A stretch of 64,000 nt of DNA, taken from NCBI RefSeq assembly GCF_000702325.1, contig NZ_KL370891.1, positions 766,917 through 830,916 on the forward strand. The letters run 5' to 3'. Below, piece after piece: positions 33,746 to 41,502 of the stretch (its first letter is position 1; every line of letters begins with the position of its first letter). Source of the DNA: Thiomicrorhabdus sp. Milos-T2. GTDB lineage: Bacteria > Pseudomonadota > Gammaproteobacteria > Thiomicrospirales > Thiomicrospiraceae. Both the position numbers and the translations under genes were made by a program. Below the pieces are notes generated by a model. That model had not been told where the DNA came from, did not search any database, and saw only the letters and a list, made by a program, of their open reading frames with translations.

Positions 33746-33761
33746 TGGCACTAACAGTGCT
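33746..33761 (+). promoter_or_regulatory. Sigma-54 promoter of fliDST
   Basis: TGGCACTAACAGTGCT: GG at 33747-33748, 10 bases, GC at 33759-33760. About 47 bases upstream of the fliD ATG. Confidence 0.88.
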
Positions 33762-33807
33762 TTAAAAATATAATAATTAATGAGATTGATTGACCAGGAG
33801 CAATGTT

Positions 33808-36168
33808 ATGGCAAATGAAATTGGTACGACGCTTGTCAATAGCTTGACCAATAGTACTTTTGATATCGGTGCGATGTCTAAAAGTCTAGCTGAGGCAGAA
33901 GTCGCAGGTCCACGCGCCATTCTTGAACGAAATCAAGAAAAAACCAACACTGAATTAAACGCTTTTAACTATCTAAAACTTAATTTAGATGCATTTAACA
34001 GTTATGTTGCTGACCTATCAAACCCTGAGACTTTTTTGAAAAAAACAGCCACCTCATCTGATGAGAGTGTGGTGTCTGTCACAGCCAGTTCTGATGTGGT
34101 TCCAGGTTCTTATCAAATTGAATCCAAGCAATTAGCTCAATACCATACGCAAGTGGTTAATAAGTCTTATGCATCGCCTTACGACTCAATTTCTTCAGGA
34201 ACACTACAAATTCAAACAGGTAGTGAAACTCATCAGATAACGGTGGATTCATCCAATAACACCTTAGAGAGCTTGCAGAAATATATAAATAATGGCGATT
34301 ATGGTGTGAATGCTTCTGTGATTAATAATGGCGGTAGTTATCAGTTAATGTTTACTTCCAAACAGCAAGGTGCTGCAGGGGAAGTTTCTATTTCTGGTTT
34401 AACGGATTTTGATGTTGATGGTTTAACAACCACTTCTGAAGCGCAAGACGCCATTATGGTTGTTAACGGTTTAGCGGTATCTAATAGCACCAATACTTTT
34501 GATGAAGTGATTGATGGCTTGAGTTTTAAATTAAATTCTGCAGCGGCAAACCAATCAAATACGGTTAGTATTTCAAATGATACGGATGGAGCAGTAGAAA
34601 GCATTAATAGCTTTGTTGATGTCTATAATCAGCTAGATACAATTTTTGATGAATTAAGTAGTTATGATACTTCTGACTTAACGGAGGAACAATTACAGTC
34701 TGACGAATATAAGTTTTATGGTGATTTGGCAGGAAATAGTACGCTTAAACAAGCCAGGTCAAATTTAAATGATGCTCTAACGGGCGCGATTTCAGAAATT
34801 TCAGGAAACTACAATTCACTAATCTCGGTGGGTATTAAGAAAAACCTAGATGGTCAACTAGAGTTAGATGATTCGGTTTTAGATAAAGTTGTAAATAATA
34901 ATTTTTCGGCGCTATCATCTTTGTTTGCAAAGGGTGGAAGTAGCGATGATGGTTTAATTAATGTTATCAGTGGTTCAACAGATACATTAACGGGTTCTTA
35001 TCAGCTTGATGTCACACAACTGGCTGAAAGAGCGGTTGTGACTACTGGTGCTGCAAACCCTTCCTCTGATGAGCAAGTGGCTTCCGATAGAATTATTGAT
35101 ACGGCATCAGCGTTACAGATTTCTTCAGGTGCTTCTTTAGATATTTCAATTGGCGGAGCTCAACAAATTATTGACTTATCGTCATTAGCAGGTAGTTATG
35201 CTGATAAAGATACCGTAGCCTCAACATTACAAGGTGCAATTAATGGCGCGTTTGGTTCTTCACTTGCTACCGTTTCATACGATGTTGCCCAGGCACGCTT
35301 TGAAATCGCTGCGAATTCGGGTTCAGGCAGTGTAGTGATTAATTCTTCGTCAGGCTTAGCGAATCAAGGGTTTACCTCAGCTAAGCAATATAATGGCGAA
35401 GCATTGATTGATTTAACGTCTGGCACTTTAAGTTTTGATGTTGCCGTTGATGATTCAAGTGTTGCCACTATCGATATGGTTGCAGGAAAGTATACCCATT
35501 CAGAACTCGCCTTAAGTATGGCGAATGCCATTAATAATAATTCAGTAATTCAAGAATCAGGGAATTCAGTTAGCGTTTCTTCAGATGGTTCTGCACTATC
35601 GATTGCATCAAAACGTTTTGGTGGTTTTTCAAATATAGATATATCTTCAGTGTCTGCTGGTTTTTTAAATTCTGGATTGGCGGTTGATTCTGATGCGGGT
35701 CAAAGCGTTGATGGAACATTGACTACCGAGAGCGGGACAATCAATATTGGTGCTTATGCTGATTCTACCGATGGCCGTGTAATCAAAATTAGCGATTATG
35801 CCATTATTGGTGGTGAAGATGCTGAAGTTAGAGGCCTTCAATTCGAAGTACTCGGTGGTGAGTATGATGGCGGTGGGGCTTTAATCACTAATCGTGGAGA
35901 CTTGAATTTTGCGAAAGGTTTTGGAGCAAAATTAGAAGAAGCGATTAATGGATTATTTGATGAGGATACCGGGGTTGTAGCCCGTAAAGTATCTTCACTT
36001 ACGGATAAATTAGATGTTTATACTGAAAAGACAACCGATCTTGATGCCCGCTACGCTAAGTTAGAAGCTAAATATCAGCTTCAGTTTTCGATGTTACAGA
36101 CGATTTTGTCAAATGCAGAATCGACAAGGAATTCACTAATAGCACAATTTAATAATAGTAGTAATTAA
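33808..36168 (+). CDS. fliD: FliD, filament cap (HAP2), enlarged
   Basis: 786-aa filament cap protein, longer than most (450-680 aa). The N-terminal part has LAEAEVAGPRAILERNQEK and the FliD_N pattern SSDVVPGSYQIESKQLAQ (~94). The C-terminus has the coiled end LDARYAKLEAKYQLQFSMLQ and TRNSLIAQFNN. A similar module STDTLTGSYQLDVTQLAER recurs near residue 388, pointing to an internal duplication. The ATG at 33808 has CAGGAG at good spacing; an upstream in-frame TTG at 33790 is rejected. It caps the filament and folds flagellin subunits into place. Confidence 0.95.
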   Translation: MANEIGTTLVNSLTNSTFDIGAMSKSLAEAEVAGPRAILERNQEKTNTELNAFNYLKLNLDAFNSYVADLSNPETFLKKTATSSDESVVSVTASSDVVPGSYQIESKQLAQYHTQVVNKSYASPYDSISSGTLQIQTGSETHQITVDSSNNTLESLQKYINNGDYGVNASVINNGGSYQLMFTSKQQGAAGEVSISGLTDFDVDGLTTTSEAQDAIMVVNGLAVSNSTNTFDEVIDGLSFKLNSAAANQSNTVSISNDTDGAVESINSFVDVYNQLDTIFDELSSYDTSDLTEEQLQSDEYKFYGDLAGNSTLKQARSNLNDALTGAISEISGNYNSLISVGIKKNLDGQLELDDSVLDKVVNNNFSALSSLFAKGGSSDDGLINVISGSTDTLTGSYQLDVTQLAERAVVTTGAANPSSDEQVASDRIIDTASALQISSGASLDISIGGAQQIIDLSSLAGSYADKDTVASTLQGAINGAFGSSLATVSYDVAQARFEIAANSGSGSVVINSSSGLANQGFTSAKQYNGEALIDLTSGTLSFDVAVDDSSVATIDMVAGKYTHSELALSMANAINNNSVIQESGNSVSVSSDGSALSIASKRFGGFSNIDISSVSAGFLNSGLAVDSDAGQSVDGTLTTESGTINIGAYADSTDGRVIKISDYAIIGGEDAEVRGLQFEVLGGEYDGGGALITNRGDLNFAKGFGAKLEEAINGLFDEDTGVVARKVSSLTDKLDVYTEKTTDLDARYAKLEAKYQLQFSMLQTILSNAESTRNSLIAQFNNSSN

Positions 36169-36177
36169 ATAAATAGC

Positions 36178-36196
36178 GACCTTTGCAAGGGTCTAA
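36178..36196. repeat. Possible footprint of the MITE-like element
   Basis: GACCTTTGCAAGGGTC: the two element termini (GAGACCTTTGCA and its inverse) appear joined with nothing between, in the fliD-fliS gap. It may be an excision scar or a chance palindrome. Confidence 0.35.
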
Positions 36197-36284
36197 AAGA
36201 GAGTTTACCAAGAAAACACGATAGATTAAGTGATGAACTTGGCAAAAACCACAATGATTAAAATGATAAACAAGGAAGTGTTAG

Positions 36285-36722
36285 ATGAATGCTTTATTAA
36301 AAAAACAATTTGCTCAGCAGTATGCAAATAACTATGTTGAAACATCGGTTTCTGAAGCATCTCCTCATAAGTTAGTAGCGATGCTCTATGAAGGTGCACT
36401 GCGAAATATGAAAGTAGCTAAAGTATTTATAGAACAAAAAAACTATGAGAAAAAAGCCTTTCATCTTAATAAAACGCTTTCGATTATAAATGGGTTGAAA
36501 TCTGGTGTGAATCTTGAAAAAGGTGGCGATGTAGCGAGTAATTTTTTTGAGCTTTATGATTATTGCTATAGAAGCGTGTTTGATGCATCAAGATTAAATG
36601 ATGCCCAAAAACTGAGTGAAGTGATTGAAATAATGGAAGGTTTAAATGATTCATGGAAGCAAATGCCTGTAGAACTGGCAGAGGCTAGTGCCTTAAAAAT
36701 TGAAAGAGAAGCTAAGCTGTGA
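36285..36722 (+). CDS. fliS: FliS, flagellin export chaperone
   Basis: 145-aa helical protein with the FliS signature near the N-terminus (YVETSVSEASPHKLVAMLYEGAL; positions 17-39) and a C-terminal helix ending with KQMPVELAE. FliS binds the flagellin C-terminus and prevents premature assembly. It is 116 bases after fliD and its TGA overlaps the start of the next gene (GTGA). Confidence 0.95.
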   Translation: MNALLKKQFAQQYANNYVETSVSEASPHKLVAMLYEGALRNMKVAKVFIEQKNYEKKAFHLNKTLSIINGLKSGVNLEKGGDVASNFFELYDYCYRSVFDASRLNDAQKLSEVIEIMEGLNDSWKQMPVELAEASALKIEREAKL

Positions 36723-37009
36723 GCCCCGTTGAAAAAACTAAAATAGAGTTATTGGCAAGGTCAAAAAATATGTTGGTTGCTGCCGAAGAGGGTGATTGGC
36801 TAAAATATTCTGATTTTGAATCAGGTTGGCAAGAGCTTCTTGAGCTAAGAATAATTGAATTTGGCAGCGGATTAAATTCGATTAGTCAAAGCTTATTGGA
36901 TGATAATCAAAAGATTCAAATACTAATTAAACAATCACAATCTGTACTCAATGATGAATGGCAGAATAGTAGTCAATCCATTTCTTCATTAAAACAGTAT
37001 CTAAAATAA
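36719..37009 (+). CDS. fliT: FliT-like flagellar chaperone
   Basis: 96-aa helical protein starting at GTG 36719 in a GTGA overlap with fliS. It has the FliT-type pattern of an N-terminal helix with D-W-x-x-Y (EEGDWLKYSDFESGWQELL) and a middle I-x-x-L-x-x-x-I helix. FliT proteins chaperone FliD. The family is very divergent, so the call depends on size, helix pattern and the fliD-fliS-fliT order. Confidence 0.75.
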   Translation: MSPVEKTKIELLARSKNMLVAAEEGDWLKYSDFESGWQELLELRIIEFGSGLNSISQSLLDDNQKIQILIKQSQSVLNDEWQNSSQSISSLKQYLK

Positions 37010-37031
37010 ATCTATAAAAAATGCCAAAATT

Positions 37032-37060
37032 TTGACATCTGCTAAAAACCTGTATATAAA
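37032..37060 (+). promoter_or_regulatory. Sigma-70 promoter of flrA
   Basis: TTGACA, 17 bases, TATAAA: a near-perfect housekeeping promoter 37 bases before the flrA ATG. This is what is expected for the top regulator of the flagellar cascade and the clearest sigma-70 site in the window. Confidence 0.88.
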
Positions 37061-37097
37061 GGGTACCTAAGTGTCAAACAATTTAAATGGCGGCTAG

Positions 37098-38195
37098 ATG
37101 TCACAAGAAATTTTTGCTTCACTCGTTGGTTCAGGATCAGCGATGCAACAAGTTAAAAAACTAATCCTTCAAGTAGCACAAACTGATGCAACCGTTTTGA
37201 TTCTGGGTGAATCCGGAACCGGTAAAGAGGTGGTGGCTCAAGCCCTTCATAATGCTTCAGATAGAGCGTCTAAGTCTTTTATTCCTATCAACTGCGGTGC
37301 TATACCTGCTGAACTCTTAGAAAGTGAACTTTTTGGTCATGAGAAAGGCGCGTTTACAGGCGCGATTACGGCTCGTAAAGGTCGTTTTGAAATGGCTGAA
37401 AAAGGCTCGATTTTTTTAGATGAAATTGGGGATATGCCTTTGCCGATGCAGGTTAAACTGTTGCGTGTTCTGCAAGAACGTATTTATGAACGGGTAGGTG
37501 GTAATAAAAGTTTTGAATGTGATGTGCGTATTATTGCCGCAACGCATAGAAACCTAGAAGAGAGTATTCAAGCGGGAGACTTTCGAGAAGATCTCTTTTA
37601 TCGTTTGAATGTTTTTCCAATTGAAATGCCTTCTTTGCGTGAAAGACCCGAAGATATTATTGAGCTTTTAAACTTTATGTTGGGCCGAATTGAAGGTAAT
37701 GGCCGTAAAATTCCCTCTTTTTCTGAAAAAGCTCTAATTGCGCTTCAAAATTATAGCTGGCCTGGTAATGTTCGTGAATTAGGCAATTTATCAGAAAGAC
37801 TCTCTATTTTGTTTCCTGGTTTACCAGTCGATTATGAAGACTTACCTCCAAAATATCAGGTAGATTTACCTGAAGATGCTCAATTGCTGGTTTCACAAAC
37901 AAGTAGTGAATCTCAAGTTCATGATAAAGTTTCAGATAGTGTTGTTGTTGCTCAATTGAAAGAGGGGGAAACTCAAAATAATGTGACTGGAAATGCAGAA
38001 CAACCAGGCCTGGTTGAAAGTTCACCCGATTTAGAAGAGGGCTTAGATTTAAAATCTTATCTGGTTGAAATGGAAGTGCAGTTAATTCAAAAAGCACTAT
38101 CACAAACTGATGGAAATGTTTCTCAGGCAGCAAAACTATTGCAAACGAACCGAACAACGCTAGTAGAAAAAATTCGTAAATATGATTTGTCGTAA
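37098..38195 (+). CDS. flrA: FlrA/FleQ-type sigma-54 activator lacking receiver domain
   Basis: 365-aa bacterial enhancer-binding protein. The AAA+ domain starts almost at the N-terminus, with Walker A GESGTGKE at residues 37-44 and the sigma-54 contact loop GAFTGA at 84-89, then [11 protein letters not shown] and the WPGNVREL motif. A linker (~245-320) leads to a C-terminal Fis-type helix-turn-helix ([20 protein letters not shown]). FleQ and FlrA normally carry a REC-like N-terminal domain of about 120-140 aa, absent here. It should activate class II flagellar genes with RpoN. It is followed by flrB and flrC. Confidence 0.9.
   Translation: MSQEIFASLVGSGSAMQQVKKLILQVAQTDATVLILGESGTGKEVVAQALHNASDRASKSFIPINCGAIPAELLESELFGHEKGAFTGAITARKGRFEMAEKGSIFLDEIGDMPLPMQVKLLRVLQERIYERVGGNKSFECDVRIIAATHRNLEESIQAGDFREDLFYRLNVFPIEMPSLRERPEDIIELLNFMLGRIEGNGRKIPSFSEKALIALQNYSWPGNVRELGNLSERLSILFPGLPVDYEDLPPKYQVDLPEDAQLLVSQTSSESQVHDKVSDSVVVAQLKEGETQNNVTGNAEQPGLVESSPDLEEGLDLKSYLVEMEVQLIQKALSQTDGNVSQAAKLLQTNRTTLVEKIRKYDLS
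38001..38016. repeat. CAGGCCTGG palindrome family, longest copy
   Basis: CAACCAGGCCTGGTTG is a perfect 16-base palindrome inside flrA. The core CAGGCCTGG occurs exactly at 4235, 16409, 30364, 38005, 39021, 42890, 53563, 58840 and 59500, and AGGCCTGG also at 20325 and 26701. Most copies are inside genes, in different reading frames. Confidence 0.8.
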
Positions 38196-38224
38196 AAGTT
38201 TTAATAGTTAAATTTCTTGGGTGA

Positions 38225-39379
38225 GTGGAATTGATTAGTACTGATGAACAAGAACGTTTAAATGAGTTGGAAGCAGCGTTTGATTTATTCAATCAAACGT
38301 CAATACAGTTAACGTCGTCTTACGATTCTTTACAGGCGCAGGCTGCGCATTTACAAAAACAGCTAGCTAAAAGCGATAAGCAAAAAAAACAAGTAGCCGA
38401 TAAACTTAGCCGTTTACTTGAGTTGTTGCCTGCGGGTGTGATTGTTTTAAATGACAATAATCAAATTCTGGAAATGAACCCAAGTGCACAGACAATCTTA
38501 GGAGAAGATGCTATAGGCCGTGATTGGGATGTTGTCACAAAAAATGTATTTTTGAATTCAAATGAAGCAGGTGAGCTGATTACTCATGATGGGTTGTTTT
38601 TTCAACTTTCAGAAACGCCTGTTAATAAAGAGTTAAATCGTATTCTTCTTATTCAAGATGTTACCGCAGCAAGACAGCTTCAAGAACACGTTAGTCGTCA
38701 TCAACGATTACATTCTATGGGTGAAATGGCAGCATCTTTAGCTCATCAAATTCGTACTCCTCTCTCCTCGGCTCTACTCTATGTTTCGCAAATGAATTCT
38801 GAACATCTTGATGACGATAAACGTGAAAAATTTGTCGGTAAGGCATTAAATAGCTTAAATCATTTAGAGTGTTTAGTTAAAGATATGTTGCGTTATGCAA
38901 AGGGGGGGAAAGGCAGTGAGAAGCCGATATTGATTGATACGTTACTGGCTAATTTAGAACAGTCTGTGGAAACTCAAGTAACTCAATCTAACAGTACTAT
39001 TCGGTTCAATGCCTTTATACCAGGCCTGGTTGTTACCGGTGATCAAGATGCTTTATTGACGGCATTGCAAAATTTGATTGGTAACGCTATTGATGTGGTT
39101 GGAACGTTTGCGCATATCGAGGTGACCGTTAATAAAGTATCGGACGAAAAAATTGATTTAGTGGTTAGTGATAAAGGGCCAGGAATTGAGAACGAACGAT
39201 TAGAGAAGATTTTTGAGCCTTTTTATACGAGTCGAGCTAAAGGCACAGGTTTAGGATTAGCTGTTGTAAGAGCAATTGCTGAAGCACACGGTGGCGAAGT
39301 GTGGGTTAAATCAATAGTAGGTTATGGCACTCAATTTGGTTTGCGTCTGCCATTAACTTCTAAAAAGGAAATTGCATGA
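38225..39379 (+). CDS. flrB: FlrB/FleS sensor histidine kinase
   Basis: 384-aa soluble kinase with no membrane segment. An N-terminal coiled coil (~10-65) is followed by a PAS domain (~65-155), a HisKA domain with phospho-acceptor His-174 in LAHQIRTPLSSAL, and an HATPase domain with N box NLIGNAIDVV, G1 DKGPGIEN, F box IFEPFYTSR and G2 GTGLGLAV. It phosphorylates FlrC in response to a cytoplasmic signal of flagellar assembly. It starts at GTG 38225 and overlaps flrC by four bases. Confidence 0.93.
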   Translation: MELISTDEQERLNELEAAFDLFNQTSIQLTSSYDSLQAQAAHLQKQLAKSDKQKKQVADKLSRLLELLPAGVIVLNDNNQILEMNPSAQTILGEDAIGRDWDVVTKNVFLNSNEAGELITHDGLFFQLSETPVNKELNRILLIQDVTAARQLQEHVSRHQRLHSMGEMAASLAHQIRTPLSSALLYVSQMNSEHLDDDKREKFVGKALNSLNHLECLVKDMLRYAKGGKGSEKPILIDTLLANLEQSVETQVTQSNSTIRFNAFIPGLVVTGDQDALLTALQNLIGNAIDVVGTFAHIEVTVNKVSDEKIDLVVSDKGPGIENERLEKIFEPFYTSRAKGTGLGLAVVRAIAEAHGGEVWVKSIVGYGTQFGLRLPLTSKKEIA

Positions 39380-40776
39380 GTATTGCTAAAATTTTAGTTG
39401 TTGAAGATGATTCTGAGCTTCAAGAGGCGTTGGTTGATACTTTAAGTCTGAATGGTTTTGAAATAATCAGCGTAAGTAGTGCTGAAGAAGCCCTGACTGC
39501 TTTGGATGATGAAATTGGTATGGTTTTTAGTGATATTCGTATGGACGGAATGGATGGTTATGCTTTGATGATGCGCATTAGAGCCATAAAACCTTATTTA
39601 CCAATTGTATTGATGACGGCTTATGGAACGATTGAACAAGCGGTTGATGCAATGAAAGCGGGTGCTGTAGATTATATTGTTAAGCCTTTTGAAGCGGATG
39701 TTTTGGTAGAAAAAGCAAAAATTTACTTTAACCGGGATGCTTCAAATGAAGACGATTTTATCGTCGCTGATCCGGCTACACAACAACTAAAGACAATGGC
39801 AAAACGTGTGGCTGAAAGTGAAGCGAGTGTTTTAATAAGCGGAGAGAGTGGAACCGGTAAAGAGGTTTTAGCTCGCTATATTCATTTACAATCACCGCGT
39901 GCAAAGCAACCTTTTGTGGCTATTAACTGTGCTGCGATTCCTGAAAGTATGCTGGAAGCGATGTTGTTTGGTTATGAAAAAGGTGCTTTTACCGGTGCGG
40001 CAAAAGCGATGCCTGGAAAATTTGAACAAGCCCAGCACGGAACCATCTTTTTAGATGAAATTGGTGAAATGAAACCAGACTTACAGGCTAAGCTTTTAAG
40101 GGTGTTGCAAGAAAAAGAGGTTGAACGTATTGGTAGCTCTAAAGTCATTGAATTAGATGTTCGTGTGCTAAGTGCATCAAATATTGATATGAAAAAAGCG
40201 ATTGCGGATGGTGGGTTTAGGGATGATTTGTTTTATCGATTAAATGTTTTTCCAATGTGTTTGCCTCCATTGAGAGAGAGGCAAAGAGATATAGCCGCTA
40301 TTGCAGAAAGATTAATACAGAGACATTGTGGTATGAATCGTGTTCAGCCTATGATTTCAGCTCCTGCAATGAAACGCTTAATACAATATACCTGGCCTGG
40401 TAATATTCGAGAGTTAGATAATGTTATTCAACGTGCTTTGGTGATGATGTCAGGAGATACGATTCAAGAACAAAATATTATGCTTGATGATGGGTTTGAT
40501 ACAAACTTTAGCTCGAGTATGAATGACGCTTCTGTTGAGCAAAGTGATCAAAACGTGACTGCGGACGAGAAACCTGTTCAAGAAACTCCAAAAGAAAATT
40601 TTACGCCGACTGAGTTACCTATGGATTTAAAAGCGAGAGAGACTCAGTTAATTTTAGAAACCTTAAAACAAAATTCAGGGCATCGTCAAAAAACGGCTGA
40701 AGCGCTTAATATCAGCCCTCGAACCCTGCGTTATAAAATTGCGAAACTCAAGGAACAAGGGGTTGACGTCCCTTAG
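39376..40776 (+). CDS. flrC: FlrC/FleR sigma-54-dependent response regulator
   Basis: 466-aa NtrC-family protein with three complete domains: receiver (~1-120; phospho-Asp-53 in FSDIRMDGMDGY), AAA+ (~135-365; [30 protein letters not shown]) and a C-terminal Fis-type helix-turn-helix (~425-460; GHRQKTAEALNISPRTLRYK). A Glu/Asp/Asn-rich linker lies in between. When phosphorylated by FlrB it activates class III hook and basal-body promoters with RpoN. It is the likely activator of the GG-N10-GC promoters before flgB, flgF, flgI, fliE and fliK. Confidence 0.94.
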   Translation: MSIAKILVVEDDSELQEALVDTLSLNGFEIISVSSAEEALTALDDEIGMVFSDIRMDGMDGYALMMRIRAIKPYLPIVLMTAYGTIEQAVDAMKAGAVDYIVKPFEADVLVEKAKIYFNRDASNEDDFIVADPATQQLKTMAKRVAESEASVLISGESGTGKEVLARYIHLQSPRAKQPFVAINCAAIPESMLEAMLFGYEKGAFTGAAKAMPGKFEQAQHGTIFLDEIGEMKPDLQAKLLRVLQEKEVERIGSSKVIELDVRVLSASNIDMKKAIADGGFRDDLFYRLNVFPMCLPPLRERQRDIAAIAERLIQRHCGMNRVQPMISAPAMKRLIQYTWPGNIRELDNVIQRALVMMSGDTIQEQNIMLDDGFDTNFSSSMNDASVEQSDQNVTADEKPVQETPKENFTPTELPMDLKARETQLILETLKQNSGHRQKTAEALNISPRTLRYKIAKLKEQGVDVP

Positions 40777-40786
40777 ATTTAAAAGG

Positions 40787-40813
40787 TTATCGGCCAAAGC
40801 AATAATAAGTTTA
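40787..40813 (-). promoter_or_regulatory. Reversed sigma-28-like box before fliE
   Basis: On the minus strand: TAAACTTA, 11 bases, GCCGATAA. It faces flrC and ends 28 bases upstream of the fliE sigma-54 promoter. Third example of this reversed arrangement in the window. Confidence 0.5.
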
Positions 40814-40841
40814 GTGAAAAGTTGGTTTTTTGACAAAAAAG

Positions 40842-40857
40842 TGGCATATCAATTGCT
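40842..40857 (+). promoter_or_regulatory. Sigma-54 promoter of fliE operon
   Basis: TGGCATATCAATTGCT: GG at 40843-40844, 10 bases, GC at 40855-40856, about 88 bases upstream of the fliE ATG. Confidence 0.9.
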
Positions 40858-40944
40858 GAAAGACATTTAGAACTATGTAATAATGAATTACAATTTTTAG
40901 ATTTTTTTGAAATAGCACACTGCCTTCTGGAGTTGAACATACAG

Positions 40945-41283
40945 ATGAACCCGATTGATACGCAAAGTTTAATGTTACAAATGCGCTCTTTAGCTGCTCA
41001 AGCAGAAGCTAAGCCGGCACTTGATGTAACAGAAAATGTAAAATCCGGTGAGGATAAAGGGGCTAATTTTGCCGATTTACTGGCGGAATCTGTTCAGTCT
41101 GTAAACCATGAGCAACATAAAGCCGGTGATATGAAAAAAGCCTTTGAACAAGGTGATCCAGAAATGGAATTATCTGAAGTAATGTTACAAGTTCAAAAAG
41201 CCAGTCTGTCTTTTCAAGCAATGACTCAAGTTAGAAATAAATTAGTCGAAGCTTACAAAGATGTCATTCATATGCCTTTATAG
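40945..41283 (+). CDS. fliE: FliE, MS-ring to rod junction protein
   Basis: About 112-aa small exported protein. It has the FliE C-terminal signature ([34 protein letters not shown], positions ~75-108) and an N-terminal half with [13 protein letters not shown]. FliE links the FliF ring to FlgB. I prefer ATG 40945; a TTG at 40933 lies directly after CTGGAG and is too close to use it. It leads the fliE-fliF group but is separated from fliF by an inserted inverted-repeat element. Confidence 0.93.
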   Translation: MNPIDTQSLMLQMRSLAAQAEAKPALDVTENVKSGEDKGANFADLLAESVQSVNHEQHKAGDMKKAFEQGDPEMELSEVMLQVQKASLSFQAMTQVRNKLVEAYKDVIHMPL

Positions 41284-41316
41284 TCTAAAAACGATATACC
41301 GTATTAAATATTAAAG

Positions 41317-41481
41317 GAGACCTTAACACGATTAGGGGATGTAAGAAAAAAGTGAATGAATTCTTTAGAATTAGTCTCAAAGGACCTCTTAATAGCTAGC
41401 CTAGCTATTGGGTGTATTTTTAGACTCAAGATAGAGTATTATAGCCTTTTTTAATCATTCATCGACTCTTGTAAAGGTCTC
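41317..41481. mobile_element. MITE-like inverted-repeat element, copy 2 (165 bp)
   Basis: Begins GAGACCTTAACACG and ends GTAAAGGTCTC as inverted repeats, and is flanked directly by the 5-base duplication TAAAG (41312-41316 and 41482-41486). The interior matches copy 1 (8798-8958) over most of its length, including a central AATAGCTAG-CCTAGCTATT palindrome. No coding capacity. It separates fliE from fliF. Confidence 0.87.
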
Positions 41482-41502
41482 TAAAGACAAGAAGAATTTA
41501 TA

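Noticed and set aside
37804-38292. A 162-codon open frame on the minus strand across the flrA-flrB junction
   Set aside because: It lies opposite two clearly real genes with strong domain matches, has no family resemblance, and its composition follows the reverse of the coding strand.
38397-38404. GCCGATAA inside flrB as an internal sigma-28 promoter
   Set aside because: No TAAAG-like -35 at the correct distance; it lies in coding sequence.
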